A stretch of DNA of 64,000 bases, taken from the NCBI GenBank assembly GCA_036226585.1, contig CP108997.1, positions 2,232,001 to 2,296,000 on the forward strand, written 5' to 3'. This DNA comes from Streptomyces sp. NBC_00708 (GTDB lineage Bacteria > Actinomycetota > Actinomycetes > Streptomycetales > Streptomycetaceae). Numbering within the stretch: the stretch's first letter is position 1; each line of letters starts with the position of its first letter. The notes below the pieces were generated by a model. The model saw only the letters and a program-made list of their open reading frames with translations. It did no database searches and was not told where the DNA came from. Position numbers and translations under genes: made by a program. This document shows positions 1 through 8,638 of the stretch, one piece after another.

Positions 1-909
1 CGCCGACCAGTCCAGCTCCGCGCGGATGCGGTCGGCGGCGGCGACCACGCGGGCCGGGTCGCCGGGGCGGCGGGCGGTGACCTCGGCGGTGGTGTCCTCG
101 TTGCCCGTGACCTTGAGGATGCGGTCGACCATCTCGCGCACCGAGCTGCCCTCGCCGCGGCCGATGTTCAGGGTGAGGTCCGTGCCGGCCGCGGCGGACT
201 CCAGCCGGCGGGCGGCCGCGAGGTGGGCGGAGGCGATGTCCTCGACGTGGATGTAGTCGCGGATGCAGGTGCCGTCCGGGGTCGCGTAGTCGTCGCCGAA
301 GATGCGCGGGGCCTCGCCGGCCTCCAGGCGCTCGAAGACCATCGGGATCAGGTTGAAGACCCCGGCGTCGGCCAGCTCCGGCTCGGCCGCGCCCGCCACG
401 TTGAAGTAGCGCAGCGAGGCACAGCGCAGCCCGTGAGCCCGAGCGGCGGCGTGGATCAGCCACTCGCCGACGAGCTTGGTCTCGCCGTAGGGGCTCATCG
501 GCGCGCACGGCGTCGTCTCGGTGACGAGATCGACGTCGGGCATGCCGTAGACGGCGGCCGAGGAGGAGAACACCAGCCGGTCGACGCCCGCGGCGACCAT
601 GCTCTCCAGCAGGACCTCCAGGCCGGTGACGTTCTCCTTGTAGTAGTAGAGGGGGCGCTCCACGGACTCGCCGACCTGCTTCTTGCCCGCGATGTGCACC
701 ACACCGGTCACCCCGTGCTCGCGGATCGCGGCGTCGAGAGCCTGGCGGTCGAGCACGCTGCCGGTCACCAGGGGAACCCCCGCGGGCACCTTCTCCGCGC
801 TGCCGGTCGACAGGTCGTCGAACACGACCACCCGCTGACCGCCCGCGAGCATCGCGCGCACCACGTGCGCGCCGATGTACCCCGCCCCGCCCGTAACCAT
901 CCAGGTCAT
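1..909 (-). CDS. galE: UDP-glucose 4-epimerase (3' part cut by window edge)
   Basis: Extended short-chain dehydrogenase that interconverts UDP-glucose and UDP-galactose with bound NAD. The N-terminus reads MTWMVTGGAGYIGAHVV, with the NAD-binding GGAGYIG fingerprint at residues 6-12, followed by a VFDDLSTGS nucleotide-binding loop. About 303 codons are present out of the roughly 325-330 usual for the family, so only the extreme C-terminus is missing. The ATG at 909 is the only start that places the Rossmann motif right at the N-terminus. The gene is divergent from the wall-polymer transferase at 1099 and probably supplies galactosyl donor for the same glycopolymer; that link is inferred from position. 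Confidence 0.93.
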   Translation of the reverse strand, partial: MTWMVTGGAGYIGAHVVRAMLAGGQRVVVFDDLSTGSAEKVPAGVPLVTGSVLDRQALDAAIREHGVTGVVHIAGKKQVGESVERPLYYYKENVTGLEVLLESMVAAGVDRLVFSSSAAVYGMPDVDLVTETTPCAPMSPYGETKLVGEWLIHAAARAHGLRCASLRYFNVAGAAEPELADAGVFNLIPMVFERLEAGEAPRIFGDDYATPDGTCIRDYIHVEDIASAHLAAARRLESAAAGTDLTLNIGRGEGSSVREMVDRILKVTGNEDTTAEVTARRPGDPARVVAAADRIRAELDWSA

Positions 910-1098
910 GTCGTGCGTCTCCTGTCAGATGCTGAACCCTGTCGGCGTTCCACCCTACGCGGACGCCCCGAGGCACCCCCCTGGGACGGCCGGGGCGATC
1001 AATTACGCTGTCCGGGTGCCGGACGCCGACCACTGTCGCACGGTCCGGCCGCGCCCCTCGTACAACCTCTGTGGACAGCCCTCTGGAACTGGTGGACG

Positions 1099-3321
1099 AT
1101 GCCTCGACTGACACTCATCGTGCCTGCGTACAACGTGCAGGGGTACATCGGGGAGTGTCTGGACTCCGTGCTCGGGCAGGATTTCACCGACATCGAGGTC
1201 ATCGGCGTCGACGACTGTTCCCCGGACGGCTCCGGCGCGATCCTCGACTCGTACGCGGTCCGGGACTCCCGGCTGCGTGTGCTGCACCTCACGGAGAACG
1301 TGGGCCTGGGCCGTGCGCGCAACGCGGGGCTGGACGCGGCGACCGGTGACTACGTCCTCTTCCTGGACAGCGACGACACCCTGGCGCCGGGCTCGCTGGC
1401 GGCGATCGCCGCGCGGCTCGACGCGACGGACGACCCGGACATCCTGGTCTACGACTACACCCGGACCTACTGGGACGGGCGGTTGCTGCGCAACAAGCGC
1501 TCCGCCCTGCTGAGCGAGGACGGCCCGGACGTCTTCTCGCTCGCGGAGCGCCCGCAGCTGCTGGATCTGCTGCAGATCGTGTGGAACAAGGCCTACCGGC
1601 GCGATTTCGTCACCCGGCAGGGATTCCGTTTCCCGCCCGGTTATTACGAGGACGCGCCCTGGACGTACAGCTCGATGATCGCGGCGGAACGCATCGCGGT
1701 GCTGGACCGTTCCTGTGTGCTGTACCGGCAGCGGCGTGAGGGCGGCAACATTCTCGGTACGGTCAGCCGGAAGCATTTCGATGTCTTCGACCAGTACGAC
1801 CGGGTCTTCGCCTTCCTGGACGAGCGCCCCGAATGGGATGTATGGCGTCCGGCGCTCTTCCGGAAAATGGCCGACCAGTTCCTGACCGTGCTGGAGAAGC
1901 CGGGCCGGCTGCCGCGCAACGCGCGCGCCGAATTCTTCCACCGGGCGGCCGAGCACTACCGCGCACGCCTTCCGGAGGGCTTCGAACGCCCGCCGGGCGG
2001 ACGCGGCTACAAGTACGCGCTGCTCGGCATGGACTCGTACTCCGCGTTCTTCGGCCTGACCCGCGCCAACAACGTCCGCCACCGCGCCCGGCTGGGCGGG
2101 CGGGCCCGCGTCGGCCGCGCCAAGCGGGCCGCCCTCGGCATGTTCTACCGCTCGCAGCTGCGGATGCCGCTGGACGAGAACCTCGCGGTGTTCTCCGCGT
2201 ACTGGGGGCGCGGCTACTCCTGCAACCCGGCGGCCATCGAGGCCGAGCTGGGCCGGCTCGCGCCGCACATACGCCGGGTCTGGGCCGTGCGCTCCGAGCA
2301 CCGCGACCGGGTGCCCAAGGGCGTCGAGAAGGTGATCGTCGGCTCGCGCGAGTACTGGGCGGTCATGGCCCGCGCCACGTACCTCACCAACAATGTGAAC
2401 TTCGGCGACACCATCGTGAAGCGCGAGGGGCAGATCCACCTCCAGACCCACCACGGCACCCCGCTGAAGACGATGGGGCTCGACCAGGCGCGGTACCCCG
2501 CGTCCACCGACATGGACATGGAGAAGCTGCTGCGCCGGTGCGACCGCTGGGACTACAGCCTGTCGTCCAACCGGTTCACCACCACCGTCTGGGAGCGGGT
2601 CTACCCCTGCCGGTACACCACGCTGGAGACCGGCTACCCGCGCAACGACGTGCTGGTCAACGCCACCGCGGCGGACGTCGTGCGGGCGCGTCGGGAGCTG
2701 GGCCTGGCCGACGGCACGACCGCCTTCCTGTACATGCCGACCCACCGCGAGTACGAGAAGTCCTTCGCGCCCCGGCTCGACCTGTCGAAACTGGCCGAGG
2801 ACCTGGGCCCGGACATCACCCTGCTGGTGCGCGGGCACTACTTCTACAAGCCCACCGGCCGGCTCGCCGAGCTCCAGGCCGGCGGCCGGATCATCGACGT
2901 CTCCGGCCACGGCGACGTCGAGCAGCTCTATCTCGCCTCCGACGCCCTGATCACCGACTACTCCTCGGCGATGTTCGACTACGCGAACCTGGACCGGCCG
3001 ATCGTGATCCACGCGGACGACTGGGACACCTACCGGGTGGTGCGCGGCACCTACTTCGACCTCATGGCCGAGCCGCCGGGCGCCGTCGCGAGGACCCAGG
3101 AGCGGCTGACCGCGATCCTGGGCTCGGACGAGTGGCGCGACGAGAAGGCGGCGGCGCTGCGCACGGCGTTCCGGAAGCGTTACTGCGACTACGACGACGG
3201 GCGGGCCGCCGAGCGCGTGGTGCGCAGGGTGTTCCTGGGCGAGGAGACCCTGCTGCCGGTCGTCCCGCTCGCCGAGCGCACCCCGGCCCCCTCCCCTGCC
3301 GAGGCGTCGGCCCGGACCTGA
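1099..3321 (+). CDS. bifunctional GT2 glycosyltransferase / CDP-glycerol glycerophosphotransferase
   Basis: Two-domain wall-polymer enzyme of 740 residues. Residues 1 to about 240 are a GT-A family 2 glycosyltransferase (LTLIVPAYN at the start, FLDSDDT as the metal-binding DxD). Residues of about 360 to 700 match the CDP-glycerol:poly(glycerophosphate) glycerophosphotransferase family: HLQTHHGTPLKTMG, FLYMPTHRE, LLVRGHYFYK and LITDYSSAMFDYA are all visible. It should act at the inner membrane face, adding sugar and polyol-phosphate units to a lipid-linked teichoic-acid-like chain. An upstream in-frame extension to 223 is rejected because it runs through galE; ATG 1099 begins exactly at the domain. 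It is convergent with obg. The polymer made cannot be read from sequence. Confidence 0.88.
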   Translation: MPRLTLIVPAYNVQGYIGECLDSVLGQDFTDIEVIGVDDCSPDGSGAILDSYAVRDSRLRVLHLTENVGLGRARNAGLDAATGDYVLFLDSDDTLAPGSLAAIAARLDATDDPDILVYDYTRTYWDGRLLRNKRSALLSEDGPDVFSLAERPQLLDLLQIVWNKAYRRDFVTRQGFRFPPGYYEDAPWTYSSMIAAERIAVLDRSCVLYRQRREGGNILGTVSRKHFDVFDQYDRVFAFLDERPEWDVWRPALFRKMADQFLTVLEKPGRLPRNARAEFFHRAAEHYRARLPEGFERPPGGRGYKYALLGMDSYSAFFGLTRANNVRHRARLGGRARVGRAKRAALGMFYRSQLRMPLDENLAVFSAYWGRGYSCNPAAIEAELGRLAPHIRRVWAVRSEHRDRVPKGVEKVIVGSREYWAVMARATYLTNNVNFGDTIVKREGQIHLQTHHGTPLKTMGLDQARYPASTDMDMEKLLRRCDRWDYSLSSNRFTTTVWERVYPCRYTTLETGYPRNDVLVNATAADVVRARRELGLADGTTAFLYMPTHREYEKSFAPRLDLSKLAEDLGPDITLLVRGHYFYKPTGRLAELQAGGRIIDVSGHGDVEQLYLASDALITDYSSAMFDYANLDRPIVIHADDWDTYRVVRGTYFDLMAEPPGAVARTQERLTAILGSDEWRDEKAAALRTAFRKRYCDYDDGRAAERVVRRVFLGEETLLPVVPLAERTPAPSPAEASART

Positions 3322-3334
3322 CGGACCTCGTACG

Positions 3335-3395
3335 ACGACCGCGGTCCCGGCCCCTCTCCGTCATCGGGAAGGGGGCCGGGACCGCGGTCGTTTTT
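3335..3395. terminator. bidirectional hairpin terminator
   Basis: A perfect stem of about 20 bp (3335-3354 with 3372-3391), loop of 17 bases, followed on the + strand by a T run. It lies between the convergent ends of the wall-polymer transferase and obg and can serve both. Confidence 0.85.
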
Positions 3396-3413
3396 CGTGA
3401 ACGCCGGGCCGCT

Positions 3414-4853
3414 CTACGCGAACGGGTCGAAGTCCTGGTACTCCTTGGCGGCCTCGTCGCGCTCGGCCTCGCGCTCGCGGCGGCGCTGGGTGGCCGGACG
3501 CTGCTCCTCCAGGCGGTGGTCCTCGCCCCGGCGGCCGAGCATCTCCGCACCGGCCGACACGGTCGGCTCCCAGTCGAAGACGACCGCGTTGTCCTCGGCA
3601 CCGATGGCCACGCCGTCGCCCGCACGCGCACCGGCCTTGCGCAGCTCGTCCTCGACGCCCAGCCGGTTCAGCCGGTCCGCGAGGTAGCCGACGGCCTCGT
3701 CGTTGTTGAAGTCGGTCTGGCGCACCCAGCGCTCCGGCTTCTCGCCGCGCACCCGGTAGATGCCGTCCTCCTCCAGGGTGACGGTGAACCCGGTGTCGTC
3801 CACGGCCTTGGGCCGGATGACGATGCGGGTGGCCTCCTCCACCGGCTTGGCGGCGCGCGCCTCGGCGATGACGCCGGCCAGGGCGAAGGACAGCTCCTTG
3901 AGCCCGGTCCTGGCGACGGCGGACGCCTCGAAGACGCGGTAGCCGCGGGCCTCCAGGTCGGGACGGATCATGTCCGCGAGGTCCTGGCCGTCCGGGATGT
4001 CGATCTTGTTGAGGACGACGATGCGGGGCCGGTCCTCCAGACCCCCGTACAGCTTCAGCTCCTCCTCGATCATGTCGAGGTCGGAGACGGGGTCGCGGTC
4101 GGACTCCAGCGTCGCCGTGTCCAGTACGTGCACGAGCACCGAGCAGCGCTCGACGTGGCGCAGGAACTCCAGGCCGAGGCCCTTGCCCTGGCTGGCGCCC
4201 GGGATCAGGCCCGGGACGTCGGCGATGGTGTAGACGGTGCTGCCCGCGGTGACCACGCCCAGGTTCGGGACGAGGGTCGTGAACGGGTAGTCCGCGATCT
4301 TCGGCTTGGCGGCCGACAGGACCGAGATCAGCGAGGACTTGCCGGCGCTCGGGTAGCCCACCAGGGCCACGTCGGCGACGGTCTTGAGCTCCAGGACGAT
4401 GTCCCGCGCCTCGCCGGGCTCGCCGAGCAGCGCGAAGCCGGGGGCCTTGCGGCGGGCGGAGGCCAGCGCGGCGTTGCCGAGGCCGCCGCGGCCGCCCTGG
4501 CCCGCGACGAAGGCGGTGCCCTGGCCGACGAGGTCGGCGAGCACATTGCCCTGGCGGTCGAGGACGACGGTGCCGTCCGGGACGGGCAGGACCAGGTCCT
4601 GGCCCTCCTTGCCGGTGCGGTTGTCGCCCGCGCCGGGCTGGCCGTTGGTGGCCTTGCGGTGGGGGTGGTGGTGGTACTCGAGGAGCGTGGTGACGGACTG
4701 GTCGACGACCAGGGTCACATCGCCGCCGCGGCCGCCGTTGCCGCCGTCCGGGCCGCCGAGCGGCTTGAACTTCTCACGGTGAACGGAGGCACAGCCGTGG
4801 CCTCCGTTACCCGCGGCGACATGCAGTTCGACGCGGTCCACGAAGGTGGTCAT
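3414..4853 (-). CDS. obg: GTPase Obg/CgtA
   Basis: Essential ribosome-assembly GTPase, 479 residues. The glycine-rich Obg fold is at the N-terminus ([18 protein letters not shown] onward). The G domain follows with P-loop GYPSAGKSS near residue 167 and NKID as G4. The C-terminal OCT domain typical of Actinobacteria runs to the end. ATG 4853 is chosen because a GGAGG lies about 12 bases upstream and the Obg domain begins at this Met; the in-frame extension to 4931 would cross the terminator of rpmA. It sits downstream of rplU-rpmA, the classic linkage, but a strong hairpin separates it from rpmA, so it probably has its own promoter. In Streptomyces, Obg levels are known to influence the onset of aerial growth. 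Confidence 0.97.
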   Translation of the reverse strand: MTTFVDRVELHVAAGNGGHGCASVHREKFKPLGGPDGGNGGRGGDVTLVVDQSVTTLLEYHHHPHRKATNGQPGAGDNRTGKEGQDLVLPVPDGTVVLDRQGNVLADLVGQGTAFVAGQGGRGGLGNAALASARRKAPGFALLGEPGEARDIVLELKTVADVALVGYPSAGKSSLISVLSAAKPKIADYPFTTLVPNLGVVTAGSTVYTIADVPGLIPGASQGKGLGLEFLRHVERCSVLVHVLDTATLESDRDPVSDLDMIEEELKLYGGLEDRPRIVVLNKIDIPDGQDLADMIRPDLEARGYRVFEASAVARTGLKELSFALAGVIAEARAAKPVEEATRIVIRPKAVDDTGFTVTLEEDGIYRVRGEKPERWVRQTDFNNDEAVGYLADRLNRLGVEDELRKAGARAGDGVAIGAEDNAVVFDWEPTVSAGAEMLGRRGEDHRLEEQRPATQRRREREAERDEAAKEYQDFDPFA

Positions 4854-4919
4854 GGGTGGAACCTCCAGTTGCATACCTGCGGAAAAACTTCGCTCGCCCC
4901 CGTAGGGACAACACGCGAA

Positions 4920-4959
4920 AGGCGGACCCACTTCCCTTCACAGGAAGTGAGGTCCGCCT
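4920..4959 (-). terminator. terminator of the rplU-rpmA transcript
   Basis: Stem of 16 bp with one bulged base (4920-4935 with 4943-4959), 7-base loop, followed by TTTCG on the minus strand. It separates rpmA from obg. Confidence 0.8.
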
Positions 4960-4991
4960 CCACGTCATACCGCTCGACGAGCGCCGGGAAT

Positions 4992-5249
4992 TCAGCCGGC
5001 GATCGGAACGATGTTCACGACCTTGCGGCCACGGTGCGTGCCGAACTCGACCGCACCGGCGGCGAGGGCGAACAGCGTGTCGTCGCCGCCACGGCCGACG
5101 CCCGTGCCCGGGTGGAAGTGGGTGCCGCGCTGGCGGACCAGGATCTCACCGGCGTTGACGGCCTGGCCGCCGAAGCGCTTCACGCCGAGCCGCTGAGCAT
5201 TGGAATCGCGCCCGTTCCGGGTGGACGATGCGCCCTTCTTGTGTGCCAT
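4992..5249 (-). CDS. rpmA: 50S ribosomal protein bL27
   Basis: Complete 85-residue bL27: starts [20 protein letters not shown] and contains the [16 protein letters not shown] core. The N-terminal tail reaches the peptidyl-transferase centre. This protein starts directly at AHKKG, without the cleavable N-terminal extension seen in Firmicutes. It lies 14 bases downstream of rplU in the usual operon and ends before a hairpin terminator. Confidence 0.98.
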   Translation of the reverse strand: MAHKKGASSTRNGRDSNAQRLGVKRFGGQAVNAGEILVRQRGTHFHPGTGVGRGGDDTLFALAAGAVEFGTHRGRKVVNIVPIAG

Positions 5250-5263
5250 GTGTTCTCAGTCCC

Positions 5264-5584
5264 TTACTTCGCAGCCGCGGGAATGCCGGTGACCTTGATC
5301 GCCGTGTACTGCTGACGGTGACCCTGACGACGGCGGTAGCCGGTCTTGTTCTTGTAGCGAAGGATGTCGATCTTCGCGCCCTTGTGGTGGTCCACGACCT
5401 CGGCCTGGACCTTGATGCCGTCCAGCACCCACGGGTCGCTGGTCACGGCGTCGCCGTCGACAACGAGCAGGGTAGAGAGCTCTACCGTGTCGCCAACCTT
5501 GGCGGTGGAAATCTTGTCAACCTCAACGATGTCGCCGACAGCAACCTTGTGCTGGCGGCCACCGCTGCGCACGATGGCGTACAC
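5264..5584 (-). CDS. rplU: 50S ribosomal protein bL21
   Basis: Complete 106-residue bL21 with the family ends [13 protein letters not shown] at the N-terminus and [12 protein letters not shown] near the C-terminus. It binds 23S rRNA. The start is GTG at 5584 with a GAGTGAGA purine stretch upstream. First gene of rplU-rpmA. Upstream, 5585-5780 holds its promoter region; a TTGACC hexamer on the minus strand near 5734-5739 is a possible -35, but I see no convincing -10. Confidence 0.98.
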   Translation of the reverse strand: MYAIVRSGGRQHKVAVGDIVEVDKISTAKVGDTVELSTLLVVDGDAVTSDPWVLDGIKVQAEVVDHHKGAKIDILRYKNKTGYRRRQGHRQQYTAIKVTGIPAAAK

Positions 5585-5744
5585 GCGGATCTCACTCTCA
5601 CTCGAAGCGGAAACCTCTGATGCCAGCCGCTCACACGGGTCCGGAGACCCATGACGATCCGGAGTGGACGAGCGGCCTCTCCCGTACGAGCGGGAGGTCG
5701 GTGCTCAGAGGTGTGGCGAACAAACGCCGACGGTCAAGGTTACG

Positions 5745-5774
5745 GGGCCCGGCACAGCCGGTCAAACCGGGCCC
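5745..5774 (-). terminator. hairpin downstream of the dehydrogenase gene
   Basis: 8-bp GC-only stem (5745-5752 with 5767-5774) 6 bases beyond the stop codon of the glycerol-1-phosphate-dehydrogenase-like gene. A likely terminator without a T run, placed between that gene and the rplU promoter region. Confidence 0.5.
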
Positions 5775-5780
5775 GGCCCC

Positions 5781-6842
5781 TCAGACCGCGGCGCTTCTCA
5801 CGTACTCGGCGTAGGCGTCCCTGATCCCGTCCTCGGACAGGTTCAGGTGCTCCAGGACCGTGTAGCGGCCCGGCCGGGTCTTCGGCGCGAACGCCACCAC
5901 CCGTACGAACTCCTCCACGTCGAAGCCCATGTCCTCGGCGGTCACCGGCAGCCCGTGGCGCCGCAGCACCTCGGTCATCCGGACGGACTCCTGGACGGCG
6001 CCGCGCAGATGCATGGCGAACGCCGCGCCGAGCCCGCACTGTTCGCCGTGGCTGGCGGCCCGCTGCGGGAAGAGCAGGTCGAAGGCGTGGTTGATCTCGT
6101 GGCAGGCGCCGGAGGCCGGGCGGCTGTCACCGGCCACCGACATGGAGATCCCGGTGAGCACCAGGCCCTCGGCCAGCACCTGGAGGAACGCGTCGTCGTC
6201 CAGGCCGCCGGGGTGGCGCAGCACGGCCTCGCCGGCCTGCCGGGCCATCGCGGCGGCCAGGCCGTCGATGTCCTCGCCGTTGACCCGGTGGGCCAGCTCC
6301 CAGTCCGCGACGGCGGAGATGTTGGAGAGCGCGTCCCCGATGCCGGACCGCACGAAGCGGGTGGGGGCCTCTCGGATGACGTCGAGGTCGATGACCACGG
6401 CGATCGGGTTCGGCACTCCGTACGAGCCACGGCCCGCGTCGTTGTCGAGCGTCGCCACCGGGGAGCACAGGCCGTCGTGGGACAGGTTCGTCGCCACGGC
6501 GACCAGCGGCAGCCCGACGCGCGCCGCGGCGAACTTGGCGCAGTCGATGATCTTGCCGCCGCCGAGGCCCACCACGGCGTCGTACCGCCCGGACTTCATG
6601 GCCTCGGCGAGCTTGACGGCGTCGTTCAGGGTGCCGCCGCCCACCTCGAACCAGGAGGCGCCGGGCAGGCTGTCCGAGAGCCGTTCCCGCAGGGCCCGGC
6701 CGGAACCCCCGCTGATCGCGACCGCCAGCTTGCCGGAGCCGGAGATCCGCTGGTCGGCGAGGACGCCCGCCAGATCCGCGAGAGCCCCGGCCCGGATGTC
6801 GACGACGACCGGCGCGGGTATCAGCCGGGTCAGTACTGGCAC
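5781..6842 (-). CDS. sn-glycerol-1-phosphate dehydrogenase-like (EgsA/AraM-type) enzyme
   Basis: Member of the iron/zinc-containing alcohol dehydrogenase superfamily, 353 residues. Features that point to the glycerol-1-phosphate dehydrogenase branch are the NAD-binding GLGGGKIIDCAKF (glycine-rich loop), the following NLSHDGLCSP motif, and metal-ligand histidines in CHEINHAFD and SHGEQCG. Family enzymes reduce dihydroxyacetone phosphate to sn-glycerol-1-phosphate, as in archaeal lipid synthesis and Bacillus AraM. The GTG start at 6842 overlaps the stop of the upstream nucleotidyltransferase gene by 13 bases, so the two are translationally linked. Together with that gene it suggests supply of a nucleotide-activated glycerol-like alcohol for a wall polymer. 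The substrate is inferred, not shown; another polyol phosphate is possible. Confidence 0.75.
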   Translation of the reverse strand: MPVLTRLIPAPVVVDIRAGALADLAGVLADQRISGSGKLAVAISGGSGRALRERLSDSLPGASWFEVGGGTLNDAVKLAEAMKSGRYDAVVGLGGGKIIDCAKFAAARVGLPLVAVATNLSHDGLCSPVATLDNDAGRGSYGVPNPIAVVIDLDVIREAPTRFVRSGIGDALSNISAVADWELAHRVNGEDIDGLAAAMARQAGEAVLRHPGGLDDDAFLQVLAEGLVLTGISMSVAGDSRPASGACHEINHAFDLLFPQRAASHGEQCGLGAAFAMHLRGAVQESVRMTEVLRRHGLPVTAEDMGFDVEEFVRVVAFAPKTRPGRYTVLEHLNLSEDGIRDAYAEYVRSAAV

Positions 6843-7582
6843 GCGATCTTCCTGCCCTTGGCCAGGTCCTCGTGGTTGTCGATCTCGACCCACTTCACGT
6901 CGCCGATCGGCTCCACGTCGACCTTGAAGCCGCGGTTGACGAGCTCCTGGTAGCCGTCCTCGTAGTAGAGGTCCGGGTCGCGCTCGAAGGTGATCTTCAG
7001 CGCGTCGGCCAGCTCCTCGGCCGCCTCGCCCTCGATGAGCGTGACGCCGATGTACTCACCGGTCGCCTCGGCCGGGTCCATCAGCTTGGTGATCCGGCGG
7101 ACACCCTTGCCGTCCTCCACGACGACCTTCATCTCCTCGTCGGCGAGGTTCTTCACCGTGTCGAGGGCGAGGATGATCTTCTTGCCGTCGCCGCGCGCGG
7201 CCAGCAGCGTCTTCTCGACGGAGACCGGGTGCACGGTGTCGCCGTTGGCGAGGATCACGCCGTCCTTGAGGGCGTCCCGGCCGCACCACAGGGAGTAGGC
7301 GTTGTTCCACTCCTCGGCCTTGTCGTTGTCGATCAGCGTGATGCTGACGCCGTACTTGGCCTCCAGCGCCGCCTTGCGCTCGTACAGGGCCTCCTTGCGG
7401 TAGCCCACGATGATCGCGACCTCGGTCAGGCCGACCTCGGCGAAGTTGCCGAGCGTCAGGTCGACGACGGTCAGGCTCTCCTCGTCGCCCTCGGGGCCGA
7501 CGGGCACCAGGGCCTTGGGGAGCGTGTCGGTGTAGGGGCGCAGACGGCGGCCGGCGCCGGCCGCCAGAATCATGCCGATCAT
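6830..7582 (-). CDS. sugar/alcohol-phosphate nucleotidyltransferase (LicC-like)
   Basis: 250-residue single-domain nucleotidyltransferase with the signature [20 protein letters not shown] at residues 4-23 and the metal-binding LANGDT motif in mid-protein. Small enzymes of this type (LicC, CDP-alcohol and hexose-phosphate cytidylyltransferases) activate a phosphorylated alcohol or sugar with CTP or another NTP. ATG 7582 has GAGGAG upstream; the in-frame extension to 7666 is rejected because it overlaps galU and lacks family sequence. It is translationally coupled to the dehydrogenase-like gene downstream, which probably makes its substrate. Nucleotide and substrate specificity cannot be read directly. 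Confidence 0.8.
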   Translation of the reverse strand: MIGMILAAGAGRRLRPYTDTLPKALVPVGPEGDEESLTVVDLTLGNFAEVGLTEVAIIVGYRKEALYERKAALEAKYGVSITLIDNDKAEEWNNAYSLWCGRDALKDGVILANGDTVHPVSVEKTLLAARGDGKKIILALDTVKNLADEEMKVVVEDGKGVRRITKLMDPAEATGEYIGVTLIEGEAAEELADALKITFERDPDLYYEDGYQELVNRGFKVDVEPIGDVKWVEIDNHEDLAKGRKIACQY

Positions 7583-7646
7583 GGGGTTCTCCTCGGTGCG
7601 GTGGTACGGGTGTCGGGGATCAGGAGTACGGGGCCCGGCGGGCGGG

Positions 7647-8537
7647 TCAGAGTTCCGCCGCCACATAGGCGCGCAGCCAGGTGCGGAAGTCCGGGCCCAG
7701 GTCCTCGCGCTCGCAGGCGAGACGGACGATGGCCCGCAGGTAGTCGCCGCGGTCGCCGGTGTCGTAACGGCGGCCCCGGAAGACCACGCCGTGCACCGGA
7801 CCGCCGAGCTTCTCGTCGGCGGCCAGCTGCTGCAGCGCGTCGGTCAGCTGGATCTCGCCGCCCCGGCCCGGCTCCGTCTCGCGCAGTACGGCGAAGACGG
7901 CGGGGTCCAGGACGTAGCGGCCGATGACCGCCAGGTTGCTGGGGGCGTCGCCCGGCTCCGGCTTCTCGACCAGGCCGGTCACCCGGACGATGTCGCCGTC
8001 CGGTGTGCCCTCCACGGCCGCGCACCCGTAGAGGTGGCTCTGTTCGGGCGCCACCTCCATCAGCGCGACGACGCTGCCGCCCTCGCGCTCCTGGATCTCG
8101 GTCATCCGGGTGAGCAGCGGGTCGCGCGGGTCGATCAGGTCGTCGCCGAGCAGCACCGCGAAGGGTTCGTCCCCCACATGGGGCTCCGCGCACAGGACTG
8201 CGTGGCCGAGGCCGCGCGGGTCTCCCTGGCGGACGTAGTGCATGGTCGCGAGCTCGCTCGACTCCTGGACCCGGACCAGCCGCTCGGCGTCGCCCTTGCG
8301 GGTCAGCGCCGACTCCAGCTCGTAGTTCCGGTCGAAGTGGTCCTCCAGCGCCCGCTTGTTGCGCCCGGTGACCATCAGCACGTCGCTCAGCCCCGCGGCG
8401 GCGGCCTCCTCCACGACGTACTGGATCGCCGGCTTGTCGACGACCGGCAGCATCTCCTTGGGAGTCGCCTTCGTCGCCGGCAGGAACCGGGTACCGAGCC
8501 CGGCGGCCGGTATGACGGCCTTCTGGATCTTGCGCAT
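7647..8537 (-). CDS. galU: UTP-glucose-1-phosphate uridylyltransferase
   Basis: 296-residue GalU-type enzyme making UDP-glucose. The N-terminal KAVIPAAGLGTRFLPATKA loop, PKEMLP and the LLGDD metal site are intact, and length fits the family. It is followed 64 bases later by the nucleotidyltransferase gene, so the three genes at 5781-8537 form a leftward unit. UDP-glucose made here can feed GalE at 1-909, linking the two halves of the wall-polymer set around obg. No strong ribosome-binding site is visible before ATG 8537. Confidence 0.93.
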   Translation of the reverse strand: MRKIQKAVIPAAGLGTRFLPATKATPKEMLPVVDKPAIQYVVEEAAAAGLSDVLMVTGRNKRALEDHFDRNYELESALTRKGDAERLVRVQESSELATMHYVRQGDPRGLGHAVLCAEPHVGDEPFAVLLGDDLIDPRDPLLTRMTEIQEREGGSVVALMEVAPEQSHLYGCAAVEGTPDGDIVRVTGLVEKPEPGDAPSNLAVIGRYVLDPAVFAVLRETEPGRGGEIQLTDALQQLAADEKLGGPVHGVVFRGRRYDTGDRGDYLRAIVRLACEREDLGPDFRTWLRAYVAAEL

Positions 8538-8577
8538 GTGGGGCTTTCGTGTCGGGAGCGGGGCGGCCCGGCGCCGC

Positions 8578-8620
8578 GACGCGGCCAGCCGGCCCCGGAA
8601 GGGACCGGCCGGACCGCGTC
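8578..8620 (-). terminator. hairpin between rne and galU
   Basis: Outer stem of 7 bp (8578-8584 with 8614-8620) enclosing GC-rich inner pairing, located just after the rne stop and before galU. A probable rne terminator; weak because there is no T tract. Confidence 0.55.
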
Positions 8621-8638
8621 ACGCACGGTGCGAGGGGG

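Noticed and set aside
875..1111. Small + ORF between galE and the transferase
   Set aside because: It overlaps both genes' starts and has no recognisable sequence; the region is better read as a divergent promoter.
1833..5315. 1160-codon + frame across the transferase end, obg, rpmA and rplU
   Set aside because: It crosses a strong terminator and four well-supported genes in other frames, and shows no protein family.
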